Positions 8,841-17,107 are shown, counted from the stretch's first letter. The stretch is DNA of 63,407 nucleotides from an uncultured Clostridia bacterium (GCA_947058885.1 CAMSIF010000002.1:1-63407); one strand, 5' to 3'. Notes: generated from the sequence alone by a model not told the origin. Made by a program: numbers and translations.

Positions 8841-10295
8841 ATGGAATCCATATGGCACAGAACGGCGAAGCTGTCCCCCAAACCCTCGCTGAAGGGCAAT
8901 CTGGCGGTGGACGCCGCCGTCATCGGCGGGGGGCTGGCGGGCGTTTTGACCGCATCCCTGCTGTGGGAGGCGGGGTTGAGAACGGTGGTTCTGGAGGCGG
9001 ACCGGGCGGGGTCCGGACAGACAGGAAATACCACCGCCAAGGTGACGGCTCAGCATGGAGACATTTACTGCCGCCTGGAGGAGTCCCTGGGACCCGAGGC
9101 CGCCGCGCTGTACGCGGAAGCAAATCAGAAAGCGGTCGAACAGTACGAGACGATGATTCGGAAGAGAAACATCTCCTGCGGCTGGGAACGCCTGCCCGCT
9201 TGGCTCTACTCCCGGTCCGGCGAAAACACGCTGGCCCGGGAGGCGGAGGCGCAGAAGAGAGCTGGACTTCCCGCCGGATTTACGAAGGACGCCGGACTCC
9301 CCTTCCCCATCAAAGGAGCGGTACGCTGCGAGGGGCAGGCACAGTTTCACCCGCTGGAATTCCTATTTTCTCTGGCTGACAATCTGGAAATTTATGAGGG
9401 TACCCGGGTGCTGGAGGTGGAAGGAGATCAGCTGCGCACTTCCGGCGGCCTGGTCCGGGCAAAGCATATCGTGTTCGCCTGTCACTTCCCATTTGTGAAC
9501 GCGCCGGGGTACTACTTTTTGCGGATGCACCAGGAGAGAAGCTATGCTGTGGCTCTGCGGGGCGGGCCGGAACTGGAGGGGATGTACTACAGCGTCGACC
9601 CAGGCGGACTTTCTCTGCGCAGGGCGGGAGAGTATCTGCTTGTAGGGGGCGGAAGCCACCGTACTGGCGAGAATCAGGACGGCGGAAAATATGAGGCCCT
9701 GTCCCGGTCTGCCGGACTGCTCTTCCCAGAGGCGAAGGAGGCCGCCCGCTGGTCCGCCCAGGACTGCGTAACATTGGACGGCGTGCCGTATATCGGACAG
9801 TTTTCCGCCTCCACGCCCAGCTGGTATGTTGCCACAGGCTTTGGTAAGTGGGGGATGACCCACTCAATGGTGGCAGCGCAGCTGCTTCGGGATCAGATTC
9901 TGGGCCGGGAGAATCCATATGCCGGAATTTTTTCCCCGCAGCGTTTTACGCCGGCCGCATCCGCTGGGCAGCTGCTAAGCAACGGCCTCCACGCTGTCCG
10001 GGATTTGGGCCGGGAGCTGCTGGCTCCGGCCCGGGGGGCGGCGGGGACACTGCCTCCTGGGCGCGGGGGCGTTGTGGAGCTCGAGGGGGAGAAGGTTGGC
10101 GTATACCGGACAGCGGACGGCGAAGCGTATATTGTAGATATCCGCTGCCCGCATTTGGGGTGCCAGCTGGAGTGGAACCCGGACGAGAAAAGTTGGGACT
10201 GCCCTTGTCACGGCTCGCGGTTCGATGAACGTGGACGGCTGCTGTGCGGTCCGGCCCAACAGGACCTGTGGTCCGCCCGAATTGAGGAGCTGTAG
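8841..10295 (+). CDS. FAD-dependent oxidoreductase with C-terminal Rieske [2Fe-2S] domain
   Basis: 484 residues. The N-terminal part is a DadA/glycine-oxidase-type fold with the FAD motif GGGLAGVLTASLLWEAG near residues 30-45 and the adenine-binding Glu after it. The FAD-closing segment DGVPYIG and GFGKWGMTHS are near 315-345. The last 80 residues are a Rieske domain: Cys436 and His438 in CPHLGC and Cys454 and His457 in CPCHGS bind the cluster, with Cys441 and Cys456 placed as the disulfide pair. It is expected to oxidise an amine or similar substrate and pass electrons through FAD to the cluster. The substrate is unknown. The start is clear (GGAGGGAGGTGATGACATG). The fusion is a known architecture in Bacillus and Clostridia. 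Confidence 0.9.
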   Translation: MESIWHRTAKLSPKPSLKGNLAVDAAVIGGGLAGVLTASLLWEAGLRTVVLEADRAGSGQTGNTTAKVTAQHGDIYCRLEESLGPEAAALYAEANQKAVEQYETMIRKRNISCGWERLPAWLYSRSGENTLAREAEAQKRAGLPAGFTKDAGLPFPIKGAVRCEGQAQFHPLEFLFSLADNLEIYEGTRVLEVEGDQLRTSGGLVRAKHIVFACHFPFVNAPGYYFLRMHQERSYAVALRGGPELEGMYYSVDPGGLSLRRAGEYLLVGGGSHRTGENQDGGKYEALSRSAGLLFPEAKEAARWSAQDCVTLDGVPYIGQFSASTPSWYVATGFGKWGMTHSMVAAQLLRDQILGRENPYAGIFSPQRFTPAASAGQLLSNGLHAVRDLGRELLAPARGAAGTLPPGRGGVVELEGEKVGVYRTADGEAYIVDIRCPHLGCQLEWNPDEKSWDCPCHGSRFDERGRLLCGPAQQDLWSARIEEL

Positions 10296-10328
10296 GGAGC
10301 AGGTCTGTGTAACCGGCGTCCTCCTGGC

Positions 10329-10363
10329 TTGCATTTGGCGGCAAAATGTGATAAACTTCACAT
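10329..10363 (+). promoter_or_regulatory. Candidate promoter overlapped by a CRP/FNR-like palindrome
   Basis: TTGCAT (10329-10334), 17 bp, TAAACT (10352-10357). Overlapping the -10 is ATGTGA-N6-TCACAT (10346-10363), a perfect palindrome matching the TGTGA-N6-TCACA operator form of the CRP/FNR family. It precedes the YesL-like gene and the molybdate genes. Position on the -10 would suit repression. Which regulator binds is unknown. Confidence 0.45.
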
Positions 10364-10407
10364 AAATTATCCCGCCTTGCCGCTCAAACGGGAGAGGAGG
10401 ACGCTAA

Positions 10408-11082
10408 ATGTTTTTTAATAGTGACTACGATGATTTGATGACTCCGGAGCAGGAGGAGGAACGGCCTGAGAAAACTGGAATATCCCGTTTCCTTGAGCTG
10501 CTGGGTCCGGCTTGCGCACCGCTGCTCAAGCTGAACCTGATTTTTCTGATAAGCTGCATCCCTGTTGTTACCATTCCGCCAGCCGTTTTCGCCATGAACC
10601 ATACCGTCCGCAGGCTTGTGCTGGACCAGCCTGTGAAGTGTCTGCGGGACTATTTTGCCGCCTTCCGGCAGGGATGGAAGCGGGCTTACGGCGCGTTTGC
10701 GCTGTCAGCTTTCCCTATGGTGTGCGCCGGGTACGGCATGTGGTTCTATCTGCGGCTAGCTGCGGATAATCTGCTGATGCTTGCGCCGTTTATGCTCTGT
10801 TCCACGGTTTTCCTGCTGTCACTGCTGGCGTCGGCCTACCTGTACGGTCTCATATGCGGCGGAAGGGCTTTGAATAGGGAGACTTTGCGGCTTGCGCTGC
10901 TGCTGGGGGCGGGACGGCCCCTGCGTACGGTCCTCGCGAATATTTCTTACTATGTGCCGCTGCTGGCGGGGATTCTGCTGTTTCCCTTGAGCGGGTTGTA
11001 TCTTGTGATGATGGGATTTTCTGTTCCATGCTTTGTGGGGAACTTTTTCCTCCGCACGGTGCTGAAGGATTTTGTAAAATAA
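10408..11082 (+). CDS. YesL-like integral membrane protein (DUF624)
   Basis: 224 residues with about five hydrophobic segments. The first carries the family signature (LNLIFLISCIPVVTIPPAVFAM begins near residue 43). A short acidic cytoplasmic N-terminus precedes it. DUF624/YesL proteins occur in polysaccharide and sugar-uptake loci, but their biochemical role is not established. This one sits instead directly before a molybdopterin-binding gene and modABC. The downstream gene begins 20 bp after its stop, so the two are probably co-transcribed. A second, distant YesL-like gene lies at 60206-60841. The start is supported by GGGAGAGGAGG upstream. Confidence 0.75.
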   Translation: MFFNSDYDDLMTPEQEEERPEKTGISRFLELLGPACAPLLKLNLIFLISCIPVVTIPPAVFAMNHTVRRLVLDQPVKCLRDYFAAFRQGWKRAYGAFALSAFPMVCAGYGMWFYLRLAADNLLMLAPFMLCSTVFLLSLLASAYLYGLICGGRALNRETLRLALLLGAGRPLRTVLANISYYVPLLAGILLFPLSGLYLVMMGFSVPCFVGNFFLRTVLKDFVK

Positions 11083-11102
11083 ACGACGGGGAGGCGGAAA
11101 CT

Positions 11103-12122
11103 GTGAAACTGATTCGGACGGAGGACGCAGTGGGACATGTCCTGTGCCACGATATGACGCAAATCATCCCGGGAAAATATAAAGACGCCAGGTTCCGCAA
11201 GGGCCATGTGGTGCGGGAAGAGGATATCCCGACGCTGCTGTCCATGGGCAAGGAAAATCTCTATGTCTGGGAGATGGTTCCGGGGATGGTCCACGAAAAC
11301 GACGGGGCGGCGAGGCTGTGCGGACTGTGTGAAAACGAAAATATGGTCCGCAGTCAGGTCAAGGAGGGAAAGCTGGAGTTGACAGCCGGTACCGGCGGGC
11401 TGTTCCGGGTGGATTCCCGGCGGCTCAATGAAATCAATTTGCTGGGGGACATGATGATCGCCACCCGCCATGGCAATACGGCGGTACGGAAGGGGGATAA
11501 ACTGTGCGGTACGCGGGTGATTCCTTTGGTTATCGAGGAGGAAAAGCTGGAGGAGGCGGAGAAAATCGGGGGCGGAAGACCGCTGATGGAGCTGCTGCCG
11601 TGGAAACTGAAAACCGCCGCTATTATTGTCACTGGCAGTGAGGTTGCAAAAGGATTGGTGGAGGATGCGTTTACTCCGGCGGTGAAACGGAAGCTGGCGG
11701 CGTATGGTATTGAGGCTGTCCGCGTTTGTAAGGTTGGGGACGGCAGAGAGGCGATATCCCGGGAGATTCTGCTGGCAAAAAGCGCGGGAGTGGATTTGAT
11801 TCTCTGTACGGGCGGTATGAGCGTAGACCCGGACGACCGTACGCCGGGAGCTATTAAGGCAAGCGGCGCGAGGATTGTTACATACGGTGCGCCGGTATTG
11901 CCGGGCGCAATGTTACTGCTGGCGTACTTTGAGGATGGGACGCCGGTGATGGGACTGCCGGGGTGCGTTATGTACGCGGAGGCGACGGCGTTTGATTTGC
12001 TGCTGCCGGAGATTGCGGCGGGAGTGGTTGTGAGCCGGGAGGAGATTGCCGGTTTGGGAGAAGGCGGGCTGTGTTTGGGATGCGAAGCTTGTACGTTCCC
12101 CAACTGTGGTTTTGGAAAGTAG
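11103..12122 (+). CDS. Molybdopterin-binding protein (MoaB/Mog-type domain)
   Basis: 339 residues, GTG start after GGGGAGG. The C-terminal half carries a molybdopterin-binding domain: AAIIVTGSEV, the GDGREAI loop, DLILCTGGMSVDPDD and LPGAMLLLAY, the usual contacts of MogA/MoeA-type proteins. The N-terminal half (HDMTQIIPGKYKDARFRKGH) resembles the MoeA-like preface of clostridial molybdopterin-binding proteins, but a full MoeA is not present. The last residues hold a cysteine cluster, C-x2-C-x2-C-x4-C near the end (CLGCEACTFPNCGFGK), which could bind metal. The gene lies just upstream of modABC, so molybdate uptake and cofactor handling are linked. A longer frame starting at 11028 would overlap the YesL gene and has no better site. 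Confidence 0.8.
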   Translation: MKLIRTEDAVGHVLCHDMTQIIPGKYKDARFRKGHVVREEDIPTLLSMGKENLYVWEMVPGMVHENDGAARLCGLCENENMVRSQVKEGKLELTAGTGGLFRVDSRRLNEINLLGDMMIATRHGNTAVRKGDKLCGTRVIPLVIEEEKLEEAEKIGGGRPLMELLPWKLKTAAIIVTGSEVAKGLVEDAFTPAVKRKLAAYGIEAVRVCKVGDGREAISREILLAKSAGVDLILCTGGMSVDPDDRTPGAIKASGARIVTYGAPVLPGAMLLLAYFEDGTPVMGLPGCVMYAEATAFDLLLPEIAAGVVVSREEIAGLGEGGLCLGCEACTFPNCGFGK

Positions 12123-12149
12123 AAGAGTCCTTTGTTTAAAGTTCTTTTG

Positions 12150-12173
12150 ATACTTTTCTTTCAAGAAAAGTAT
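12150..12173. repeat. Perfect 11-bp inverted repeat before modA
   Basis: ATACTTTTCTT and AAGAAAAGTAT separated by two bases, preceded by TTTAAAGTTCTTTTG. It lies between the molybdopterin-binding gene and modA. It could be a hairpin attenuator, a dispersed repeat unit or an operator. It does not resemble the E. coli ModE site. Confidence 0.7.
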
Positions 12174-12205
12174 GACTGCCGGGTAAATCTGGAGGGAGAA
12201 CAGCA

Positions 12206-12991
12206 GTGAAACAGGTGAAGAGTCTTCTGATAACGGCGGTTCTGCTGGTAATGGTTTCCTGCGGCGGGGGAGACGGGGAGCTGACGGTCTTCGCGGCGGC
12301 GTCCATGCAGGAGGCACTGACGGAGATTGGAGAGGCGTATATGGCGGAGCGGCAGGATATCCGGCTTGTCTTTCATTTTGACTCCTCTGGCACACTGCAA
12401 ACGCAGATTGAGGAGGGGGCTGTGTGCGACGTCTTTATCTCCGCCGGACAACAGCAAATGGAACGGCTGGACGAACAGGGGATGCTGTTGGGAGGAAGCG
12501 GGGTGAACCTGCTGGAGAATCAAGTGGTTCTGGCAACGGAAGCGGGGGCGCAGAGTGTGAACAGTTTTGACGCGCTGAAGTGCGCGCTGGAGGAGGGAAC
12601 GGTCCTGCTGGCTATGGGGAACAGCGGCGTGCCGGCGGGGCAGTATGCTCAGAAGATTTTGGAATATCTTGGGTTGGATGAAGCGGCGTTGGCAACCTCT
12701 GGACAGATCAGCTATGGGTCCAATGTCAAGGAGGTGTCCACGCAGATTTCCGAGGGGGTCGTGGACTGCGGTATTATCTACGCCACAGACGCAAAGGCCG
12801 CCGGACTGGAAATCGTGGATTCGGCGGGGGAGGAGATGTGCGGACACGTGATATATCCAGCCTCTATTTTGGAGGCCAGTACGCACCGGGACGAAGCGAT
12901 GGATTTTCTGAGTTACCTGCGTTCGGAGGCTGGCAGGGCGCGGCTGGAAGCGTATGGCTTCGCCCCCTTCGGCGATGCGCCGCTTGCATGA
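12206..12991 (+). CDS. modA: Molybdate ABC transporter substrate-binding lipoprotein ModA
   Basis: Extracellular molybdate receptor. 261 residues, GTG start nine bases after GGAGGG. A signal peptide ends in the lipobox VMVSC, so Cys19 would be lipidated. The mature part starts with the ModA hallmark LTVFAAASMQEALTEIG, then FHFDSSGTLQTQIEEG and ADVFISA-like VCDVFISAGQQQM. These contain the serines and backbone that bind the oxyanion. SGVPAGQYAQK and the CGIIYATDA region are also typical. The stop overlaps the modB start (ATGA), so translation is coupled. Tungstate or sulfate specificity is possible but less likely next to a molybdopterin-binding gene. Confidence 0.93.
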   Translation: MKQVKSLLITAVLLVMVSCGGGDGELTVFAAASMQEALTEIGEAYMAERQDIRLVFHFDSSGTLQTQIEEGAVCDVFISAGQQQMERLDEQGMLLGGSGVNLLENQVVLATEAGAQSVNSFDALKCALEEGTVLLAMGNSGVPAGQYAQKILEYLGLDEAALATSGQISYGSNVKEVSTQISEGVVDCGIIYATDAKAAGLEIVDSAGEEMCGHVIYPASILEASTHRDEAMDFLSYLRSEAGRARLEAYGFAPFGDAPLA

Positions 12992-13665
12992 TGGACTGGT
13001 ATCCGCTTTGGAACTCCGTGAGAATTGCGGGGATTTCCACTATTATTGTGTTTTTTTCCGGTATCTGCGCGGCCTACTATGTGGCGAAAGCCCCGCGGCT
13101 GGTAAAGGGGGCGTTGGATGCCTTGCTGACGCTTCCGCTGGTGCTGCCGCCCACGGTGGTGGGTTATCTGCTGCTGCTGGTGTTGGGACCCAAACGCGGG
13201 CTTGGCGCGTTTGCGCTGGAGGTTTTTCACGTGCGGCTGACTATGACGTGGTGGTCAGCTGTATTTGCCGCCGCCGCAGTGGCGTTTCCACTGATGTACC
13301 GTACGGCCAGAGGGGCTTTTGAGTCCTTTGACGAAACGCTGGCCTACGCGGGGAAAACACTGGGGCTCAGTAATAGCTATATCTTCTGGCGGATTCGTAT
13401 GCCTGTCTGCCGGCAGGGAATTTTGGCGGGGACAGTGCTCTCTTTTGCCAGAGCGTTGGGAGAATACGGCGCAACCTCTATGATTGCGGGATATATTCCG
13501 GGGCGCACGGCCACTATTGCCACGGCGGTCTACCAATTCTGGCGGACCAACGACGATGCCGCCGCCCTGCGATGGGTGCTGGTAAACCTGGGAATTTCAG
13601 CCGCTGTACTGCTGGTGGTAAATCTGCTGGAACGGAAGAACAGGGAGGAGCGTAAATGGCTCTGA
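12988..13665 (+). CDS. modB: Molybdate ABC transporter permease ModB
   Basis: Inner-membrane channel of the ModABC importer. 225 residues from the ATG that overlaps the modA stop. Five membrane segments and the EAA-type loop that docks ModC (ETLAYAGKTLGLSNSYIFWRI near residues 115-135). The motifs LPPTVVGYLLL and RALGEYGATSMIAGYIPGRT are typical of ModB. The reading frame stays open upstream to 12838, but that part lies inside modA. Its end overlaps modC by 10 bp. Confidence 0.93.
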   Translation: MMDWYPLWNSVRIAGISTIIVFFSGICAAYYVAKAPRLVKGALDALLTLPLVLPPTVVGYLLLLVLGPKRGLGAFALEVFHVRLTMTWWSAVFAAAAVAFPLMYRTARGAFESFDETLAYAGKTLGLSNSYIFWRIRMPVCRQGILAGTVLSFARALGEYGATSMIAGYIPGRTATIATAVYQFWRTNDDAAALRWVLVNLGISAAVLLVVNLLERKNREERKWL

Positions 13666-14714
13666 GCGTACAAATCCAGAAAAAGGCGGGGGATTTCCAG
13701 CTGGATGTGGATTTTACAGCCGGGACAGGCGAGGCGTTGGCACTGCTGGGGGCGTCGGGATGCGGCAAGAGCATGACGCTGAAATGTATCGCGGGAGTCG
13801 AGCGTCCGGACAGAGGGCGTATCGTGCTGGACGGCGAAGTGCTCTATGACAGCGAAAGGGGCGTTTGCGTGCCGCCCCAGAGGCGGCGGATTGGATACCT
13901 GTTTCAGAATTACGCGCTGTTTCCTCATATGACGGCGGCGCAGAATATTGCCGCTGGGGCACGGCATATGGAGGCATCCCAGCGCAAAGAACGAGTGGCG
14001 CAGTTGGTTTCACAATTAGGGTTGGAAGGGAAGGAACGGCTGCGGCCCTTTCAGCTCTCCGGCGGACAGCAGCAGCGGGTGGCTCTGGCGAGAATTCTGG
14101 CGTCAGAACCCAGAGCGATGTTGCTGGACGAGCCGTTTTCCGCGTTAGACACCTATCTGAAATGGCGGTTGGAATTGGAAATGCGGGATATACTAAGCCT
14201 GTTCCAAGGCCCTGTGGTGTGGGTGAGCCACGACCAGGGGGAGGTCTACCGAAATTGTGCCAGAGTTTGTGTCCTGGACCAGGGAAAATCCTCTCCGGCG
14301 GCTGGCGTCCGGGAACTGCTGGCGAATCCGGTCACTGTCAGCGCGGCCCGGATTTCCGGCTGTAAGAACTATGTGCCGGTACGTCCCGGCCCCCGGCCGG
14401 GCACGGTGGAGATCCCGCTGTGGGGTCTGACGCTGGAGGCCGCCGCGCCGTGGCGGGAAGGCGTGAGCGTACTGGGCATTCACGCCAGGCATGTCCAGCC
14501 CGCCGGAAAAGACGCGCGAAACGCCTTCTTCTGTGAGACTGTACAGGTGACGGAGGATGTGTCCGCCATGTTGGCGGCACTGCGGCCCAAGGGCGCGGAG
14601 CCGGATGCCCCCTTGTTACGGATGGAGCTGGATAAGGACGTCTGGGCGGCGATGCCGGATCATAAGGGATTCTGGGTGTCGGTGGAACCGGAAAATTTGC
14701 TGCTGCTGGAATAG
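13656..14714 (+). CDS. modC: Molybdate ABC transporter ATP-binding protein ModC
   Basis: ATPase that powers ModB. 352 residues: Walker A GASGCGKS at 32-39, Q-loop YLFQNYALFPH, signature LSGGQQQR, Walker B AMLLDEPF, D-loop SALD and H-loop VSHD. After residue 230 there is a TOBE-like C-terminal domain (VLGIHARHVQPAG), which binds oxyanion in ModC proteins and may regulate uptake. Coupled to modB by a 10-bp overlap. The three mod genes and the preceding molybdopterin-binding gene read as one unit. Confidence 0.92.
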   Translation: MALSVQIQKKAGDFQLDVDFTAGTGEALALLGASGCGKSMTLKCIAGVERPDRGRIVLDGEVLYDSERGVCVPPQRRRIGYLFQNYALFPHMTAAQNIAAGARHMEASQRKERVAQLVSQLGLEGKERLRPFQLSGGQQQRVALARILASEPRAMLLDEPFSALDTYLKWRLELEMRDILSLFQGPVVWVSHDQGEVYRNCARVCVLDQGKSSPAAGVRELLANPVTVSAARISGCKNYVPVRPGPRPGTVEIPLWGLTLEAAAPWREGVSVLGIHARHVQPAGKDARNAFFCETVQVTEDVSAMLAALRPKGAEPDAPLLRMELDKDVWAAMPDHKGFWVSVEPENLLLLE

Positions 14715-14761
14715 AGCGGGGCATTTTTCCAGAAAAAGACCGTACAAATATGGCGCGGGCA

Positions 14762-14789
14762 TTGACTTTTTTATAAAATACGCTATAAT
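14762..14789 (+). promoter_or_regulatory. Predicted sigma-A promoter of degV
   Basis: TTGACT (14762-14767), a 16-bp spacer and a perfect TATAAT (14784-14789), 34 bp before the degV start, in an AT-rich gap after modC. Confidence 0.65.
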
Positions 14790-14823
14790 CTAATTTATCA
14801 TATTACGTTAGGCGGTTTTTGAA

Positions 14824-15657
14824 ATGACATACCAACTGATCTGCGACAGCTGCACCGACCTGCCGGCGGAGACGCTGCGCGATCCTCACGTTGTAAAAGT
14901 CCCCCTGAGCATCCAGGTGGGCCCGGAGACAGTCATCGACGATGAAAACTTCCGCCAGCTGGAGCTGCTGCAAAAAATGCGGGCCTGGCCCGACGCCCCG
15001 AAAACGGCCTGCCCGTCCCCTTCCGCGTATATGGAGCAGTTCCGCGAGGGCAAGGACAACTATATTGTCACCCTGTCTGCCCGGCTGTCCGGCTCCTATA
15101 ACGCCGCGATGCAGGCCAGGGCTATTTACCGTGAGGAGGGCGGCCACGCCAACGTCCATGTGTTCAATTCCCGCTCCGCCGTTTCGGGGCAGGCCCAAAT
15201 CGCGCTGCTGGTCCGGGAACTGGCCGGGAGCGGGCTGGCCTTTTCTCAGGTGGTGGAACGGGTGGAGGCGTATATCAACCGGATGCAGACTCTTTTTGTA
15301 CTGGAGAACCTGGATAACCTGCGGAAGAATGGCCGTTTGACCCGGACCCAGTCCCTTGTGACCGGGGCGCTGCGGGTTAAGCTGCTGATGGGCGCAACCC
15401 GGGAAGGCGAAATCGAAAAGCTGGGCCAGGGCCTCTCCATCCGGCAGACTCTGGCACGGATGGTGGCCCGTATGGCGGAGAACACCGACCACGTCGGGCG
15501 GCGGCTGATTGTGGCCCACTGCAACTGCCAGGAGCGCGCGGAGTACGTCCGGGAACTGGTGCGGCAGCGGTGCCGGTTCGGCGAGGTGCTGATTGTACCA
15601 GTGGGCGGCGTGGCCACCGTCTATGCTAACGACGGAGGCATTGTGGCGGCGTACTAA
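14824..15657 (+). CDS. DegV family fatty-acid-binding protein
   Basis: 277 residues, full family length. DegV/FakB proteins hold a fatty acid for phosphorylation by FakA. Typical segments are visible: DSCTDLP at the N-terminus, CPSPSAYMEQF (about residue 60), LSARLSGSYNAAMQA (about 85), VFNSRSAVSGQ, the lid-region FVLENLDNLRKNGRLT, and the conserved Arg in the later half. No fakA is in the window, so the partner would be elsewhere. The start ATG follows a weak ribosome site (TTAGGCGG). Single-gene unit between a good promoter and a strong terminator. Which fatty acid it binds cannot be inferred. Confidence 0.88.
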   Translation: MTYQLICDSCTDLPAETLRDPHVVKVPLSIQVGPETVIDDENFRQLELLQKMRAWPDAPKTACPSPSAYMEQFREGKDNYIVTLSARLSGSYNAAMQARAIYREEGGHANVHVFNSRSAVSGQAQIALLVRELAGSGLAFSQVVERVEAYINRMQTLFVLENLDNLRKNGRLTRTQSLVTGALRVKLLMGATREGEIEKLGQGLSIRQTLARMVARMAENTDHVGRRLIVAHCNCQERAEYVRELVRQRCRFGEVLIVPVGGVATVYANDGGIVAAY

Positions 15658-15687
15658 ACGGCGGAACTCTTTATCCAGTTAAAAAAT

Positions 15688-15719
15688 ACCCCCGGTCCAT
15701 TTGATAATGGATCGGGGGT
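15688..15719. terminator. Bidirectional rho-independent terminator
   Basis: Stem ACCCCCGgTCCATT / AATGGAtCGGGGGT with a TGAT loop. It is preceded by AAAAAA (a U-run on the minus strand) and followed by TGTTGG. It lies between convergent degV and the PTS gene and is best suited to stop the minus-strand transcript. Confidence 0.8.
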
Positions 15720-15736
15720 TGTTGGTTGCAGTGCGC

Positions 15737-16837
15737 TTATTTCAGTACGAGGTCTCCTTCTTTTATCCAGCCGTTCTTCCGGAAAATCAGCCCGAACGCC
15801 CAACATAACACCGCAGGCAGAACAAAGGAAATCAAAATGAGTCCCAACCAGTCCATTGCCCCCGGCACAATTGCCGCCGCGCCGTTGGCGATGGCCCGCT
15901 CACTGGGGGAAATCCATCCGGTCCATACGCCAATCTGTCCCACCAGGCCGCAGGTTCCCATACCGGCGGAAACCGGCGGACCGTTCATCTCCAATTTAAA
16001 CAGGCAGGTAGACAGCGGCCCCGTTATGGCGGAAGTCAGAATCGCGGGAAGCCAGACGCGGGGGTTTTTTACGATATTTCCCATTTGCAGCATGGATGTA
16101 CCCAGGCCCTGGCTCACAAGACCGCTCCAATGATTCTCCCGGAAGCTCAGTACCGCGAAGCCCACCATATTCGCGCAGCATCCCGCTACGGCCGCGCCTC
16201 CGGCCAGCCCGGTCAGTCCCAGAGCCGCGCAGATCGCCGCAGAGGAGATGGGCAGTGTCAAGGCCACGCCGATTACCACAGAAACAATAATCCCCATTAA
16301 GAACGGCTGCAAATCAGTGGCCCACATGATGATGCCGCCTACTGCGGTAGCGGCGGTTCCGATGGCCGGGGCCCACCAGGCCGACAGCCCTACGCCAACC
16401 AGAATTGTCACCAGAGGCGTTACAAGGATGTCAATTTTTGTCTCCTTGGATACCGCCTTACCGAACTCTGCGGCAATGATGGCGATGAACAGCACCGCCA
16501 GAGGACCGCCCGCGCCGGCCTGGTCTGGAATCAGGCTGGTGCTGCCCAGGGCGTTGGCCGCGTAGCCCACGGTCGCCAGGGAGAACAGCACCAGCGGCGG
16601 CGCTTGCAGGGCGAAGCCGATAGCAATGGCCATGGCCGAGCCGCTCATGGCCGAGGCGTAGCCGCCTGCTTCTACCAGAAAAGCGATACCGGTTTGCTCT
16701 CCCAGGGTCTTGACAATAGTGCCAATGAGCAGGGAACAGAAAAGTCCCTGAGCCATAGCGCCTAACGCGTCGATGGCGTAGCGTTTGCTGGATATCACTA
16801 TGTTTTTGCGCTTGAGAAATGCCCGTATTGTCTCCAT
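15737..16837 (-). CDS. PTS EIIC-type membrane protein (PTS_EIIC_2/PfoR-like)
   Basis: 366 residues with about ten membrane segments and many Gly/Ala, of the EIIC family that includes Clostridium perfringens PfoR. Recognisable parts are the cytoplasmic N-terminus with ISSKRYAIDALGAMAQGLF, FGKAVSKETKIDILVTPLVTI, and the C-terminal SAGMGTCGLVGQI. No EIIA or EIIB genes lie nearby, which is usual for this family. Transport of a sugar by phosphorylation is therefore uncertain, and PfoR-like members have been linked to regulation. It is a single gene with its own promoter and an operator-like palindrome. The start at 16837 follows AAGGAAATGG. The substrate is unknown. Confidence 0.8.
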   Translation of the reverse strand: METIRAFLKRKNIVISSKRYAIDALGAMAQGLFCSLLIGTIVKTLGEQTGIAFLVEAGGYASAMSGSAMAIAIGFALQAPPLVLFSLATVGYAANALGSTSLIPDQAGAGGPLAVLFIAIIAAEFGKAVSKETKIDILVTPLVTILVGVGLSAWWAPAIGTAATAVGGIIMWATDLQPFLMGIIVSVVIGVALTLPISSAAICAALGLTGLAGGAAVAGCCANMVGFAVLSFRENHWSGLVSQGLGTSMLQMGNIVKNPRVWLPAILTSAITGPLSTCLFKLEMNGPPVSAGMGTCGLVGQIGVWTGWISPSERAIANGAAAIVPGAMDWLGLILISFVLPAVLCWAFGLIFRKNGWIKEGDLVLK

Positions 16838-16868
16838 TTCCTTATACCTGATTCCTAATAAATTAGAT

Positions 16869-16921
16869 ATGTGTCAAGACACATTTCGGTTCTATTTTAT
16901 ACCATTTTCCTTGTTTGTCAA
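16869..16921 (-). promoter_or_regulatory. Promoter and operator-like palindrome of the PTS EIIC gene
   Basis: On the minus strand, a perfect TTGACA (16921-16916), 16 bp, TAAAAT (16899-16894). Just downstream of the predicted transcription start is ATGTGTC-AA-GACACAT (16869-16884), a perfect 7-bp palindrome placed where a repressor would block initiation. Confidence 0.6.
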
Positions 16922-17020
16922 GAGCTTTTTGGGAACCGGTAAAGACCTGCCAGCTCATTAAAAGATATCAGCCTGTCCAGCCAGGATTTTCAAAAACTGA
17001 GGGCCGCGCAAAATCAGTAT

Positions 17021-17049
17021 TTGCCAGGAGCAAATTTCCGTGCTACAAT
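17021..17049 (+). promoter_or_regulatory. Predicted promoter of the restriction-modification operon
   Basis: TTGCCA (17021-17026), 17 bp, TACAAT (17044-17049), about 58 bp before the first methyltransferase. Apart from the promoters at each end, I see nothing else in 16838-17107. Confidence 0.6.
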
Positions 17050-17107
17050 AGAATCCGGCAGAGTATCGCCGCAAAATCCACAGAGGTCAAACGGAGATTG
17101 ACACACC

